DNA of 64,000 bases. It comes from Leeuwenhoekiella marinoflava DSM 3653. Its GTDB lineage: Bacteria; Bacteroidota; Bacteroidia; Flavobacteriales; Flavobacteriaceae. The position numbers were made by a program, and so were the translations under genes. The stretch covers positions 1-64,000 of the forward strand of contig NZ_FQUN01000025.1 of the NCBI RefSeq assembly GCF_900129005.1, read 5' to 3'. A model generated the notes under the pieces. That model had not been told where the DNA came from and did not search any database. It saw nothing but the letters and a program-made list of their open reading frames with translations. Positions 17,021 through 25,398 of the stretch are shown one piece after another. Position 1 is the stretch's first letter; every line of letters starts with the position of its first letter.

Positions 17021-19123
17021 TTAAATCAACAATTGGTATGCCACTAAAGCAACAACATAAGCAAAACCACTCATAATTACAAGTTGCAATACCGGCCATT
17101 TCCAAGTGTTCGTCTCTCGTTTTACAATTGCTAATGTACTCATACATTGCATAGCAAAGGCATAAAATAGTAAGAGTGAAATACCACTGGCCAGATTAAA
17201 CAATGGCCCGCCTAAAATAGGATTGACTTCACCGGCCATTCTGTTTTTTATGGTTTCTTCTTCGTCGCTACCCACGCTATAAATTGTAGCGAGTGTACCC
17301 ACAAAAACTTCACGAGCAGCGAATGAACTCACGATAGCGATACCTATTTTCCAGTCGTAACCCAGTGGTCTTACTACGGGTTCTATCGCTTTACCCATAT
17401 AACCAATGTAGCTATATTCTAACTTTTCTGCTGCAATGTGTTTGTCTAATTCTTCCTGAGGAAACGCTCCGGAATCCATACGGGCAATTGCGTTTTCTTC
17501 TGCATTTGTAAATTGATCTCCCGGGCCATTTGAAGCTAAAACCCAAAGCACAATAGAAATTGCAAGGATGATTTTACCGGCTCCTAAAATGAAAGACTTT
17601 GTTTTTTCAATCACATTATATGCCACATTTTTAAATAATGGAAGCTTATAATTAGGCATTTCAATCACAAAGAACGTACGACTTTTAATTTTTAGAATTC
17701 GATCTAAAAGCCAGGCAGACAAGATTGCTGTACCAAAACCAATAAGATATAACAGCATCAATACCAGACTTTGCAAGTTGAAAATATACAGCACGCGTTC
17801 ATCAGGAATGACCAGTGAAATGATAATAAGGTAAACGGGTAAGCGCGCACTACAGGTAGTAAATGGCGTTACTAAAATAGTGATGAGGCGTTCTTTCCAA
17901 TTTTCGATATTTCGGGTAGCCATAATTGCCGGAATGGCGCAAGCAGTACCTGAAACAAGTGGAACAACACTTTTGCCGCTCAGTCCAAAACGCCGCATAA
18001 TACGGTCCATCAAAAAGACCACACGGCTCATATAGCCACTTTCTTCGAGTAGCGATATAAATAAAAATAAAAAGGCTATCTGTGGAATAAAAATTACAAT
18101 CCCGCCCAGACCGGGAATAATTCCTTCGGCAATAAGATTTGTAAAGGCCCCTGCTGGCATTGTTGTGCGCACCCATTCTCCCATTGCGGCAAATGCTTCG
18201 TCAATAAGATCCATCGGGTAAGAAGACCAGTCGTAGATCGCCTGAAATATGAGCAATAATATTGCAAAGAAAATAAGGTATCCCCATACTTTATGCGTAA
18301 GTACGCGGTCTAGACGACTGCGCAGATCTTTAGCTGCAAGATGATCTATGCTTAAAGTTTCTTTTAAAACACCATTAATAAATTGATACCTGACAATGGT
18401 TTCTTTTTGTTGTAAACGCTTCAGGTTAGATTTACTTTCAGTTTGAAACGTATTGATGCTTTGCATCTCATTTCGGTCTAATTTACCAAAGTTTACATCC
18501 TGAGTAATTACTAGCCAGAGTTTGTATAAATCCTGCTTAGGGAAGGCTTTTCGTAGTCTGTTAAAATAATCCGGAGCTATCACAGAAGCATTTACACAAG
18601 GCTCAATAGAGAGTGTTTTGTAATTGCTTATGAGTTCTTTCAGCTTATCAAAACCTGTGTTTTTACGCGAACTTACCAAAGCGATCTTAGTCTCAAGGCG
18701 TTCTTCAAGTTTTTCAATATCAAGACTAATGGCTTTGCGCTTCATGCGGTCTGCCATATTGATAACCAGAATCGTGGGGATGTGTAAATCTTTAATCTGT
18801 GTAAAAAGAAGCAGGTTTCGCTTTAAGTTTTCAACATCAGAAACCACAACGGCAACATCAGGATAATCTTTATCATTTTTGTTAAGGAGCAGTTCTATAA
18901 CAACATTCTCATCTAGCGAACTTGCATTAAGACTATACGTTCCGGGAAGATCTAGAATATGTGCTTTAACGCCTCTAGGCAGTTTGCAAATACCTTCTTT
19001 TTTTTCAACAGTAATACCCGGATAGTTACCTACCTGTTGTTTTAAACCGGTTAGTTGGTTGAAAACTGAAGTTTTACCAGTGTTGGGATTTCCTATAAGG
19101 GCTACATTGAGCTGTTTACTCAT
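17021..19123 (-). CDS. feoB: Ferrous iron transport protein B
   Basis: A 700-residue FeoB. The N-terminal GTPase domain has G1 GNPNTGKT (residues 11-18), G3 DLPGTYSL and the G4-like motif NMAD; a helical domain follows up to about 270, then two Gate regions with about eight membrane helices. The sequences GSGLSGKSVVPLVSGTACAIPAIMATR-like (18.0 kb) and SSFAAREVFVGTLATIYSVG (17.3 kb) are the conserved Gate motifs with Cys and Ser. FeoB takes up Fe(II) across the inner membrane. Its ATG overlaps the feoA stop by 4 bp, showing translational coupling, and a Cys-rich helper gene follows. Confidence 0.96.
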   Translation of the reverse strand: MSKQLNVALIGNPNTGKTSVFNQLTGLKQQVGNYPGITVEKKEGICKLPRGVKAHILDLPGTYSLNASSLDENVVIELLLNKNDKDYPDVAVVVSDVENLKRNLLLFTQIKDLHIPTILVINMADRMKRKAISLDIEKLEERLETKIALVSSRKNTGFDKLKELISNYKTLSIEPCVNASVIAPDYFNRLRKAFPKQDLYKLWLVITQDVNFGKLDRNEMQSINTFQTESKSNLKRLQQKETIVRYQFINGVLKETLSIDHLAAKDLRSRLDRVLTHKVWGYLIFFAILLLIFQAIYDWSSYPMDLIDEAFAAMGEWVRTTMPAGAFTNLIAEGIIPGLGGIVIFIPQIAFLFLFISLLEESGYMSRVVFLMDRIMRRFGLSGKSVVPLVSGTACAIPAIMATRNIENWKERLITILVTPFTTCSARLPVYLIIISLVIPDERVLYIFNLQSLVLMLLYLIGFGTAILSAWLLDRILKIKSRTFFVIEMPNYKLPLFKNVAYNVIEKTKSFILGAGKIILAISIVLWVLASNGPGDQFTNAEENAIARMDSGAFPQEELDKHIAAEKLEYSYIGYMGKAIEPVVRPLGYDWKIGIAIVSSFAAREVFVGTLATIYSVGSDEEETIKNRMAGEVNPILGGPLFNLASGISLLLFYAFAMQCMSTLAIVKRETNTWKWPVLQLVIMSGFAYVVALVAYQLLI

Positions 19124-19353
19124 TGGGACAGCTTTTCTACGGTGATATGACTAGCGGTCTCTTTGCGTATCGCAAGATGACTGCCGTTTATGTTTAGGTA
19201 CATGGGGTCTTTAAAAGGCGCAATCTGTACCAGCTCTACTTCGTTGCCGGGCAAACAGCCCATTTCTAAAAGCTTCAGAGGAACCATGTCTAGGGTAAAT
19301 TCTACGATGATGGCTTTTTCGCCACGCTTTAAAAGATCTAATGAAGTAGTCAA
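19120..19353 (-). CDS. feoA: Ferrous iron transport protein A
   Basis: A 77-residue SH3-like cytosolic protein (KRGEKAIIVEFTLDMVPL, then LEMGCLPGNEVELVQ and LAIRKETASHITVE) that supports FeoB. I place the start at TTG 19353. An in-frame ATG exists at 19488, but the extra 45 residues do not look like FeoA and would include a TACTTTTG promoter box (19380-19387) lying 27 bp before the TTG. The family is normally 75-85 residues long, which also favours the TTG. The stop overlaps the feoB start by 4 bp. Confidence 0.88.
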   Translation of the reverse strand: MTTSLDLLKRGEKAIIVEFTLDMVPLKLLEMGCLPGNEVELVQIAPFKDPMYLNINGSHLAIRKETASHITVEKLSQ

Positions 19354-19379
19354 TTTATTTAGATTGAATTTAAACAAGG

Positions 19380-19387
19380 CAAAAGTA
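19380..19387 (-). promoter_or_regulatory. Putative -7 element of feoAB
   Basis: TACTTTTG on the minus strand fits TAnnTTTG and lies 27 bp before the proposed TTG start of feoA. A weak TTTT(C) lies about 20 bp further upstream. Confidence 0.6.
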
Positions 19388-19410
19388 AAGGAAATGCAAC
19401 AGATGTGAAA

Positions 19411-19441
19411 AGATTTTACTCGATAATCGAGATTTAAATCT
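19411..19441. promoter_or_regulatory. Imperfect long palindrome upstream of feoA promoter
   Basis: CTCGAT-A-ATCGAG (19419-19431) is a perfect palindrome with a one-base centre. The outer flanks AGATTT and AAATCT continue the dyad imperfectly, and AGATTTAAATCT (19430-19441) is a palindrome of its own. It lies about 30-55 bp upstream of the -7 box: a candidate site for an iron-responsive regulator. Confidence 0.45.
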
Positions 19442-19537
19442 TCCAAGGCTTGCCTCGAAGTCAAAAGCTGGTTCCTTTTTAAGGACATGTGGGCTTTACC
19501 CCAAGGTCGTTTATAAAAGTATGCTTAAAATGAAGGC

Positions 19538-20218
19538 TTAATCGTCAGAACGCTTTTCAATCGCTTTTAAAATTTTGATGTCTTCTAAAAGTTGTTCTAT
19601 AGCTTCGGGGTCTGTACCGTCATAAAAACCTCTAATGCGCTTCTTAGAATCGATAAGCATAAAGTTTTCGGTGTGAATCATATCATATTTATCTCCGTTC
19701 CCCTGAGTTTTGACTGCGAGATAGCTTTTTCGCGCGAGTTCATAAATCTCTTTTTTGGGACCGGTGACTAAATTCCATCTGGAATCGTCAACCCCTTTTT
19801 CTAAAGCATAGCGTTTGAGTTGAGCCACCGTGTCTGTTGCAGGGATGACGGTGTGCGATAACAATTTAACTGAGGGATCGTCTTTAAGCTTTTCCTGAAT
19901 TTGTACCATATGCTCGGTCATTATGGGGCAAATCGTCTGGCAGGTGGTGAAAAAGAAATCAGCTACATAAATACCGGGATAGTCGTCCTGAGTAATGGTA
20001 TCTCCATTTTGATTCACGAGTTTGAAGTCTGCTATTTTATGATATTTCTTTACAAACTGAACGGTGCTGTCTACTAGAGATCGGTCAACCATATCGGGCT
20101 GGTAAATAGGTAAACTAGGCGCAGGCTTCATCAAGGTGTAGAAGGTGTAAAGAATGATGATGGAGAGAACCGCCATCACGATGGCAAACTTTTTGTACCT
20201 AGCAAAAAACTGAAGCAT
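19538..20218 (-). CDS. SCO1/SenC family protein
   Basis: A 226-residue membrane-anchored thioredoxin-fold protein. After one N-terminal helix (about 10-30) the copper site C93-x3-C97 (CQTIC) and H182 (MIHTENF) are all present, so it should bind Cu and help assemble the CuA site of cytochrome c oxidase, or act as a thiol-disulphide protein. I choose the ATG at 20218 (MLQFFARY) over upstream starts at 20239 and 20227, because a TAATTTTG -7 box at 20237-20244 would overlap them. No oxidase genes are nearby. Confidence 0.9.
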   Translation of the reverse strand: MLQFFARYKKFAIVMAVLSIIILYTFYTLMKPAPSLPIYQPDMVDRSLVDSTVQFVKKYHKIADFKLVNQNGDTITQDDYPGIYVADFFFTTCQTICPIMTEHMVQIQEKLKDDPSVKLLSHTVIPATDTVAQLKRYALEKGVDDSRWNLVTGPKKEIYELARKSYLAVKTQGNGDKYDMIHTENFMLIDSKKRIRGFYDGTDPEAIEQLLEDIKILKAIEKRSDD

Positions 20219-20236
20219 AACCTGCATTTTAGATTG

Positions 20237-20244
20237 CAAAATTA
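20237..20244 (-). promoter_or_regulatory. Putative -7 element of the SCO gene
   Basis: TAATTTTG on the minus strand fits TAnnTTTG, 19 bp before the ATG at 20218. It decides against the longer start. Confidence 0.5.
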
Positions 20245-20319
20245 CAATGCAACAGCCGCTTATAAAAAGTATTAGCGTATTAAGTTTTTAAAACTCAATA
20301 GTGGCTTGATGCAAATACT

Positions 20320-20349
20320 TTTGTATGCAAATGTAAAAGGTTACTTTTG
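20320..20349 (+). promoter_or_regulatory. Putative rseP promoter (-33 TTTG, -7 TACTTTTG)
   Basis: TTTG at 20320-20323 and TACTTTTG at 20342-20349, spaced 18 bp. The -33 TTTG is itself the end of another TACTTTTG (20316-20323), so two promoters may overlap. The leader to the rseP ATG is about 100 nt. Confidence 0.6.
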
Positions 20350-20456
20350 TGCACTTTTTAAGGTATAATGCCTTTTAATTTTTTCTTAATTTCTGTTTTT
20401 TAAGGGATTTAACCCTTATGACACGTAATGGGATTGACCACTAGTTAATTAAATTT

Positions 20457-21791
20457 ATGGATCCATTTTTTGTAAAAGGAGCTCAGTTATTTTTGAGCCT
20501 TTCAATATTGATAGTACTTCACGAGTTTGGGCATTTTATACCGGCCAGACTTTTTAAAATACGCGTAGAAAAATTCTTTTTATTTTTTGATGTCAAATTT
20601 TCCCTCTTTAAGAAAAAGATAGGAGAGACGGTTTATGGTATTGGCTGGTTGCCCTTGGGTGGTTATGTTAAGATCGCCGGAATGATTGATGAGAGTATGG
20701 ATAAAGAGGCGATGGCTCAAGAGCCTAAAGAGTGGGAGTTCCGCTCTAAACCGGCCTGGCAGCGACTTATTGTAATGGTAGGTGGTGTGACGGTAAACAT
20801 TGTATTGGGCTTTTTTATCTACATCATGATTATTGCTATTTATGGTGAAGAGTATTCTACTGCAGATGATTTAAAATACGGTTTTGGTTTTGCGCCTACT
20901 ATGGAGCAGTACGGTTTTGAGCAGGGAGATAAAGTGCTTTCTGTAAACGGTGACCCATTAGAAGATCAAATGGATTTTCCGCAGATGTTAATGATGCGTG
21001 ATGTGTCTAAGGTGACGGTATTGCATGAAAATGGTACTGAAGAAGAATTGACGCTTCCTGAAGATATAGGGATGGAGTTGTTTAAAGCCGGCGAGATGTT
21101 TGGGGTGAATGTTCCTCGTACTCCGGTTAAGCTTGATTCTGTTTTCGGGGGCGCTAAAAAAGCAGGTGTTTTAGAGACAGATGAGTTGGTGAGCATCAAT
21201 GATTATCCTATTAAATATAAGAGTGATGCTACCTATGCTTTGCAAAAGGAAAAAGATACGGTTGCAACAATTACCGTTTTGCGTGATGGAGCAGCGCGTC
21301 AGTTTGACGTTAATCTTGGCGGTGAAGAATTTGTAGGAGTAGGTTTTAGCTTTTTAGATGAAGATTATAAAATGCCTAAGCGTCACAAGCGAGAATATGG
21401 TTTTGGCGAAAGTATAACCGAAGGGATTAGTTACGGATATTGGGTATTGCACGATTATGCGACACAATTTAAATATGTATTTACAAAAAAAGGAGCTTCT
21501 CAGGTTGGAGGTTTTGGAGCCATTGCAGGCTTGTTTCCGGATACGTGGAACTGGTTATCGTTCTGGGAAACCACAGCGTTTATCTCTATTATTTTAGCTT
21601 TTATGAACATTCTGCCTATACCTGCATTAGATGGAGGTCACGTAATGTTTTTATTATATGAAATGGTTACCGGAAGAAAACCGAGTGATAAGTTTTTAGA
21701 ATACGCCCAGATGATAGGGTTTTTCGTGCTAATCGCCTTAGTATTATATGCTAACGGAAATGATATTTACCGCTGGATTACGGGTGGATAA
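20457..21791 (+). CDS. rseP: RIP metalloprotease RseP
   Basis: A 444-residue intramembrane zinc protease of the site-2 family. The zinc motif HEFGH is at residues 22-26 in the first helix, and the third ligand is in LDGGH (391-395, D392). Between them are two PDZ-like domains (about 125-300). Such proteases cut anti-sigma factors or leftover signal peptides in the membrane. In other bacteria rseP often follows dxr and cdsA; here it stands alone with its own promoter, an SCO gene diverging upstream and a tRNA gene downstream. Confidence 0.95.
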   Translation: MDPFFVKGAQLFLSLSILIVLHEFGHFIPARLFKIRVEKFFLFFDVKFSLFKKKIGETVYGIGWLPLGGYVKIAGMIDESMDKEAMAQEPKEWEFRSKPAWQRLIVMVGGVTVNIVLGFFIYIMIIAIYGEEYSTADDLKYGFGFAPTMEQYGFEQGDKVLSVNGDPLEDQMDFPQMLMMRDVSKVTVLHENGTEEELTLPEDIGMELFKAGEMFGVNVPRTPVKLDSVFGGAKKAGVLETDELVSINDYPIKYKSDATYALQKEKDTVATITVLRDGAARQFDVNLGGEEFVGVGFSFLDEDYKMPKRHKREYGFGESITEGISYGYWVLHDYATQFKYVFTKKGASQVGGFGAIAGLFPDTWNWLSFWETTAFISIILAFMNILPIPALDGGHVMFLLYEMVTGRKPSDKFLEYAQMIGFFVLIALVLYANGNDIYRWITGG

Positions 21792-21841
21792 TGGCAAATA
21801 ACAAAACAGCTAAAAAACACTAAATATTTTTTTAATTTTAT

Positions 21842-21871
21842 TTTGTGGGTTTAAATAGTTGTGTATATTTG
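21842..21871 (+). promoter_or_regulatory. Promoter of tRNA-Asn
   Basis: TTTG (21842-21845) and TATATTTG (21864-21871), 18 bp apart, match the Bacteroidota -33/-7 consensus well. A roughly 90-nt leader with a small hairpin (CCGCTT...AAGCGG) precedes the tRNA. Confidence 0.75.
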
Positions 21872-21968
21872 CATCCGCTTTCAGCAAATAAGCGGAACGT
21901 TCTTTAAAGCACAACAATTGGTCGTATTGAGATATGCCAGAGTGACTTTAAAAATATAAAGATTAAAT

Positions 21969-22042
21969 TCCTCCTTAGCTCAGTTGGTTAGAGCATTTGA
22001 CTGTTAATCAAAGGGTCCTTGGTTCGAGCCCAAGAGGGGGAG
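21969..22042 (+). tRNA. tRNA-Asn (anticodon GTT)
   Basis: A 74-nt cloverleaf: acceptor stem TCCTCCT pairs with AGGGGGA (one G-T pair), D-arm TAGCTCAGTTGGTTAGAGC, anticodon loop CTGTTAA with GTT, T-arm with GGTTCGAGCC. Discriminator base is G and CCA is not encoded. Confidence 0.97.
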
Positions 22043-22049
22043 CAAAATT

Positions 22050-22085
22050 AAGCCTTAACTAATTCTAGTTGGGGCTTTTTTGTTT
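22050..22085 (+). terminator. Intrinsic terminator of tRNA-Asn
   Basis: Arms 22050-22059 and 22068-22077 form a 10-bp stem with two G-T pairs, followed by a T-rich run. Confidence 0.8.
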
Positions 22086-22155
22086 TTAAGCATTTTATAA
22101 CAGCCTATAGGCTTCTTTTGGGTTTGTCGTAACTATTTGACGAAATATTCAAATC

Positions 22156-23493
22156 TTATAGCGCATTGAATATACTATAGACTGCAAGCAGTACACAAAT
22201 GCCGATTACGCCTTGTAATAAGGTTCCTATAGTGTGTTTTCTATAAGCCTCTTTTACGCTCATTTCTCCCATTTGACTTACAATCCAGAAATACGAGTCG
22301 TTGGCGTGGGATACAGTTAATGAGCCGGCACCAATTGCGAGAATTACCCATACTTTTCCCATTTCGCTATCTAGTCCAAGTGCAGGCAATAAGGGAAGCA
22401 TAATAGAACTAATAGTAATTATAGCCACGGTAGAAGAACCCTGAGCAGATTTTAGCAAAGCAGCGAGTAAAAATGGAATGGTAAGTCCCAGACTGTTGTT
22501 AAAAGAATCCAGACGCAATCCTTCAGTGAGATTTGCAGACTGAATTACAGCGCCCAAAGCACCGCCCATCGCAGTTATTAAAAGAATGGGTGCTGCCTGC
22601 TGAATTCCTTTTTTGATGATTTCGCCCATATCTTTTTTACGCTTCTTGCAATTGTAAAATGCTGCGAGCATTCCTAATAATAAAGCAATAACAGGATCTC
22701 CCACAAATAAAATAAGGTCTGTGAAAAATGGACCTTCAGTTAGAAATAAGGGGATTATAGAAGCGGTTGCCATCAATAGAATGGGTAATGCCAAGGGCCA
22801 AATAGCTTCTGAAAAAGAAGGCAAGTTTTTTTCCTCATTAAAGTGTTCAATCAAGTTACCGGTGTCAAAGGTGTCATTCAGATTACTCTTTCTGAAAAAA
22901 TAATAGGCATAAAACGCACCGATGAGCATAAGTACAATTCCAAAAATTCCACCTGCAAGTAAGAGCAGAGATAAGTTTGCTAATTGAAGATTTCCGGCAG
23001 CAGCCAGCGGACCCGGAGTTGGCGGCACCAAAACATGAGCAGAAAACAAGCCGGTAGAAAGTGCTACAGTGAGCGCATTACGCCTAACGGTATTGTTTGC
23101 TGAAAGTTTTTTTGTTAGCGGAGCTAAAATAACAAAAGCGGCATCACAAAAAACCGGAATAGAAACCAGATAGCCCAAAGCACTGATAACAAACGGAAGC
23201 GGGAGCAGGGTTAGCTTTTTGATAATTCCTTTTGCGATCGAGGTTGTTGCATTTGTTGCTTCAAGAGCAATACCAATCCACGCACCAAAAAGAATCAAAA
23301 GACCTATGTTTTTAAACATATTCCCAAAGCCTGTACTTATGGTTTCAGGGATTTGTGCAATGGGTATTTGCAATAAAAAGGCGAGACCTAGGGCACTTAT
23401 AAGCAATACAAAAAAAGGATGCCAGCGCAGGTAACTGGTGCCAACAATAATCCAGATAACTACGGCTACAATAAAAAGTAAATCAATACCCAT
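22156..23493 (-). CDS. GntP-family gluconate/glycerate:H+ symporter
   Basis: A 445-residue inner-membrane transporter with about 12-14 helices, of the GntP family (sugar acids such as gluconate). Typical motifs are visible: PVFCDAAFVILAPL, HVLVPPTPGPLAAAG and AIGAGSLTVSHANDSYFWIV near the C-terminus. It lies 3 bp behind the stop of glycerate kinase on the same strand, so the two are an operon and the substrate is most likely D-glycerate rather than gluconate. The terminator of tRNA-Asn lies just beyond its stop. Confidence 0.92.
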   Translation of the reverse strand: MGIDLLFIVAVVIWIIVGTSYLRWHPFFVLLISALGLAFLLQIPIAQIPETISTGFGNMFKNIGLLILFGAWIGIALEATNATTSIAKGIIKKLTLLPLPFVISALGYLVSIPVFCDAAFVILAPLTKKLSANNTVRRNALTVALSTGLFSAHVLVPPTPGPLAAAGNLQLANLSLLLLAGGIFGIVLMLIGAFYAYYFFRKSNLNDTFDTGNLIEHFNEEKNLPSFSEAIWPLALPILLMATASIIPLFLTEGPFFTDLILFVGDPVIALLLGMLAAFYNCKKRKKDMGEIIKKGIQQAAPILLITAMGGALGAVIQSANLTEGLRLDSFNNSLGLTIPFLLAALLKSAQGSSTVAIITISSIMLPLLPALGLDSEMGKVWVILAIGAGSLTVSHANDSYFWIVSQMGEMSVKEAYRKHTIGTLLQGVIGICVLLAVYSIFNAL

Positions 23494-23496
23494 AGT

Positions 23497-24621
23497 TTAA
23501 ATGTGGTTTTTGAGATTTTTTAGTACAGAATCTTTCAGCAATGAATAGGCATAGGTTTTTGCATAGTCTAGCGTCATCGTTTCGGTTTTAATAGCGTAGG
23601 CGGCAGTGATTCCGGCACGAGTTAAAATTTCCGGCGTAGCCGAAACACTTCCGGCAAAAAGCAGTAGCGGTTTATGATATTTTTTAGCCAGTTCGGCTAA
23701 TTTGAAAGGCACTTTCCCATACTGACTTTGATTATCTGTTTTACCTTCTCCTGTAATCAAAAGGTCTGCTTCTCTAACCCTTTCTTCAAGAGCAGTCAGG
23801 TCGCTTAACAGATCAAAACCTGGTTTGAGATCACTATCAAATAACCCAAACATTCCTGCTGCAGTGCCTCCTGCTGCGCCACCGCCTTTAATTTCTGTTA
23901 GGTCTTTATTTCTTTTCTGCTGAACCAATTTTGCAAAGTGTTTGGCGCCTTCTTCAAGTTGTTCTACAACTGCTGGAGATGCACCTTTTTGCGGGGCATA
24001 GGTGTAAGCTGCTCCTGTTTTACCCAATAGCGTATTGGTAACATCACACGCAACAATACTAGTTGCGTTTCTGAGATTTGTGTTTAAAGTTTCAAAATCG
24101 AGTTCAGTACACAGTGCGAGATGCTCACCTTTAGCGTGTAAGCTATTTTTATTGTAATCTAATAATTTTCCGCCTAAAGCTTCAAAAATACCAGTGCCCA
24201 GATCATGTGTTGCACTACCGCCAATACCTAAGATGATAGTTGTAAAACCATTTTCAAGCGCGTGATTGATTTGCAAACCGGTGCCGTAGGTTGAAGTAAG
24301 CAACGGATTTTTTTCAGAATCTTTAAGCAAAGCAAGTCCTGAGGCTTGTGAAAGTTCAATCCATGCGGTTTTACCATCTTCAAATCCATAATAGGAAGCT
24401 TTTAAAGATCGCCTTAATGGATCAAACGTATCACATTCGATTTTCGCTCCTAATTTTAGAGCATCAAACAACTCAAAAGCACCTTCGCCACCATCAGAAA
24501 ACGGAAGAATATCAATAGCTGAGTATGGATTTACTGACTGAATTCCTTCAGCAATGGCTTCACAAACTTGTGTTGCTGTAAGGCTTTCTTTAAATGAATC
24601 TGGTGCAATTAGAATTTTCAG
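23497..24621 (-). CDS. Glycerate 2-kinase (GlxK type), apparent CTG start
   Basis: A 374-residue GK-I kinase that phosphorylates D-glycerate to 2-phosphoglycerate, feeding lower glycolysis. The reading frame continues N-terminally of the first ATG/GTG/TTG to KILIAPDSFKESLTA, the classical start of this family, and includes SDGGEG, also conserved. No ATG, GTG or TTG precedes this sequence: the codon where Met is expected is CTG (24619-24621), and an in-frame TGA lies three codons before it. With CTG the length equals the family norm. Later motifs are GIGGSATHDLGTG and LLITGEGKTDNQSQYGK. It is translationally close to the GntP transporter. Confidence 0.9.
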   Translation of the reverse strand: MKILIAPDSFKESLTATQVCEAIAEGIQSVNPYSAIDILPFSDGGEGAFELFDALKLGAKIECDTFDPLRRSLKASYYGFEDGKTAWIELSQASGLALLKDSEKNPLLTSTYGTGLQINHALENGFTTIILGIGGSATHDLGTGIFEALGGKLLDYNKNSLHAKGEHLALCTELDFETLNTNLRNATSIVACDVTNTLLGKTGAAYTYAPQKGASPAVVEQLEEGAKHFAKLVQQKRNKDLTEIKGGGAAGGTAAGMFGLFDSDLKPGFDLLSDLTALEERVREADLLITGEGKTDNQSQYGKVPFKLAELAKKYHKPLLLFAGSVSATPEILTRAGITAAYAIKTETMTLDYAKTYAYSLLKDSVLKNLKNHI

Positions 24622-24843
24622 AATATTTCATTTTGGTGGTTAATTCAAGTGGCAAGCATTCAAGTTCTGATGCCTGGCACGAGTTGATTTTTAGTTTACA
24701 AGAATTTACTCAAAAGTAATTTACTCTTTTCTGCTAATTGCATATTGAATTTTATGATTGAAAAAATTATTTTGTAAAGTTTGCTTTACATTAATCAAAA
24801 ATCAAATAGTATGAAATCAATATAAATTGAATCTAGAAATCGT

Positions 24844-25125
24844 TTGGCAAAATGGTCTGTCGCTTGGGTGTTAACTACAGCTTTGGTGACGTTTGGTTCT
24901 CAGTTTTTATGGGAATCCCAAATCATTACAGTTTTGACTATTATCTTGAGCCTTGCAGTTGGAGTAGGGATGGTGATGGCAAACCTAAATTTTGTGAACG
25001 AGGGGGATGAGTTGCAACGCAAAATACAATTAGAGTCTATGGGGCTGACTTTAGGACTTAGTGTTGTTGTGGGTATCGCGTACGCTCAATTAGACACCAC
25101 AGATTTAATCGCTCAGGATGCATAA
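24844..25125 (+). CDS. Small two-helix membrane protein, with damaged or unusual start
   Basis: I do not recognise a named family. The 93-residue reading frame has two or three hydrophobic stretches (VAWVLTTALVTFGSQFL, then IITVLTIILSLAVGVGMVM and GLTLGLSVVVGIAYAQL) around a charged link (NEGDELQRKIQLESMG). It begins at TTG 24844, but an ATG at 24811 is in the same frame and is cut off by a TAA at codon 5; five more sense codons lie between that TAA and TTG. A small XRE regulator follows 70 bp downstream. Such membrane protein plus XRE pairs are frequent in Bacteroidota. Confidence 0.6.
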   Translation: MAKWSVAWVLTTALVTFGSQFLWESQIITVLTIILSLAVGVGMVMANLNFVNEGDELQRKIQLESMGLTLGLSVVVGIAYAQLDTTDLIAQDA

Positions 25126-25195
25126 ATTAGTTTTCTGATCTTATTTATGGGACTTACCTATATTTTGTGTTTTTTTTTAATGCGCGTAAGTACTC

Positions 25196-25390
25196 ATGAA
25201 AAATAACATCAAAGAGTTGCGCAATGCAATTAAATTAACGCAAGGAGATCTGGCGGAACGTATAGAAGTCTCCAGACAAACAATAAATGCGATTGAAAAA
25301 GGTAAATTTGACCCCAGTTTGCCAACTGCATTTAGGTTAGCAGCTGTTTTTAACTGTACAATTGGAGAACTTTTTATTTACGAATCTTAA
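25196..25390 (+). CDS. XRE-family helix-turn-helix regulator (short)
   Basis: A 64-residue DNA-binding protein made almost entirely of one HTH_3 domain: LRNAIKLTQGDLAERIEVSR and TINAIEKGKFDPSLPTAF. The ending CTIGELFIYE is typical for stand-alone regulators of the YozG/DUF2178-neighbour sort. It follows a small membrane protein and may control it. The stop lies 8 bp before the next gene, so the downstream VTT-domain gene is probably co-transcribed. Confidence 0.88.
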   Translation: MKNNIKELRNAIKLTQGDLAERIEVSRQTINAIEKGKFDPSLPTAFRLAAVFNCTIGELFIYES

Positions 25391-25398
25391 TAATTTTT

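Noticed and set aside
19120-19488. A 122-residue FeoA from ATG 19488
   Set aside because: The additional N-terminus does not resemble FeoA and contains the probable promoter; the 77-residue TTG form fits the family length.
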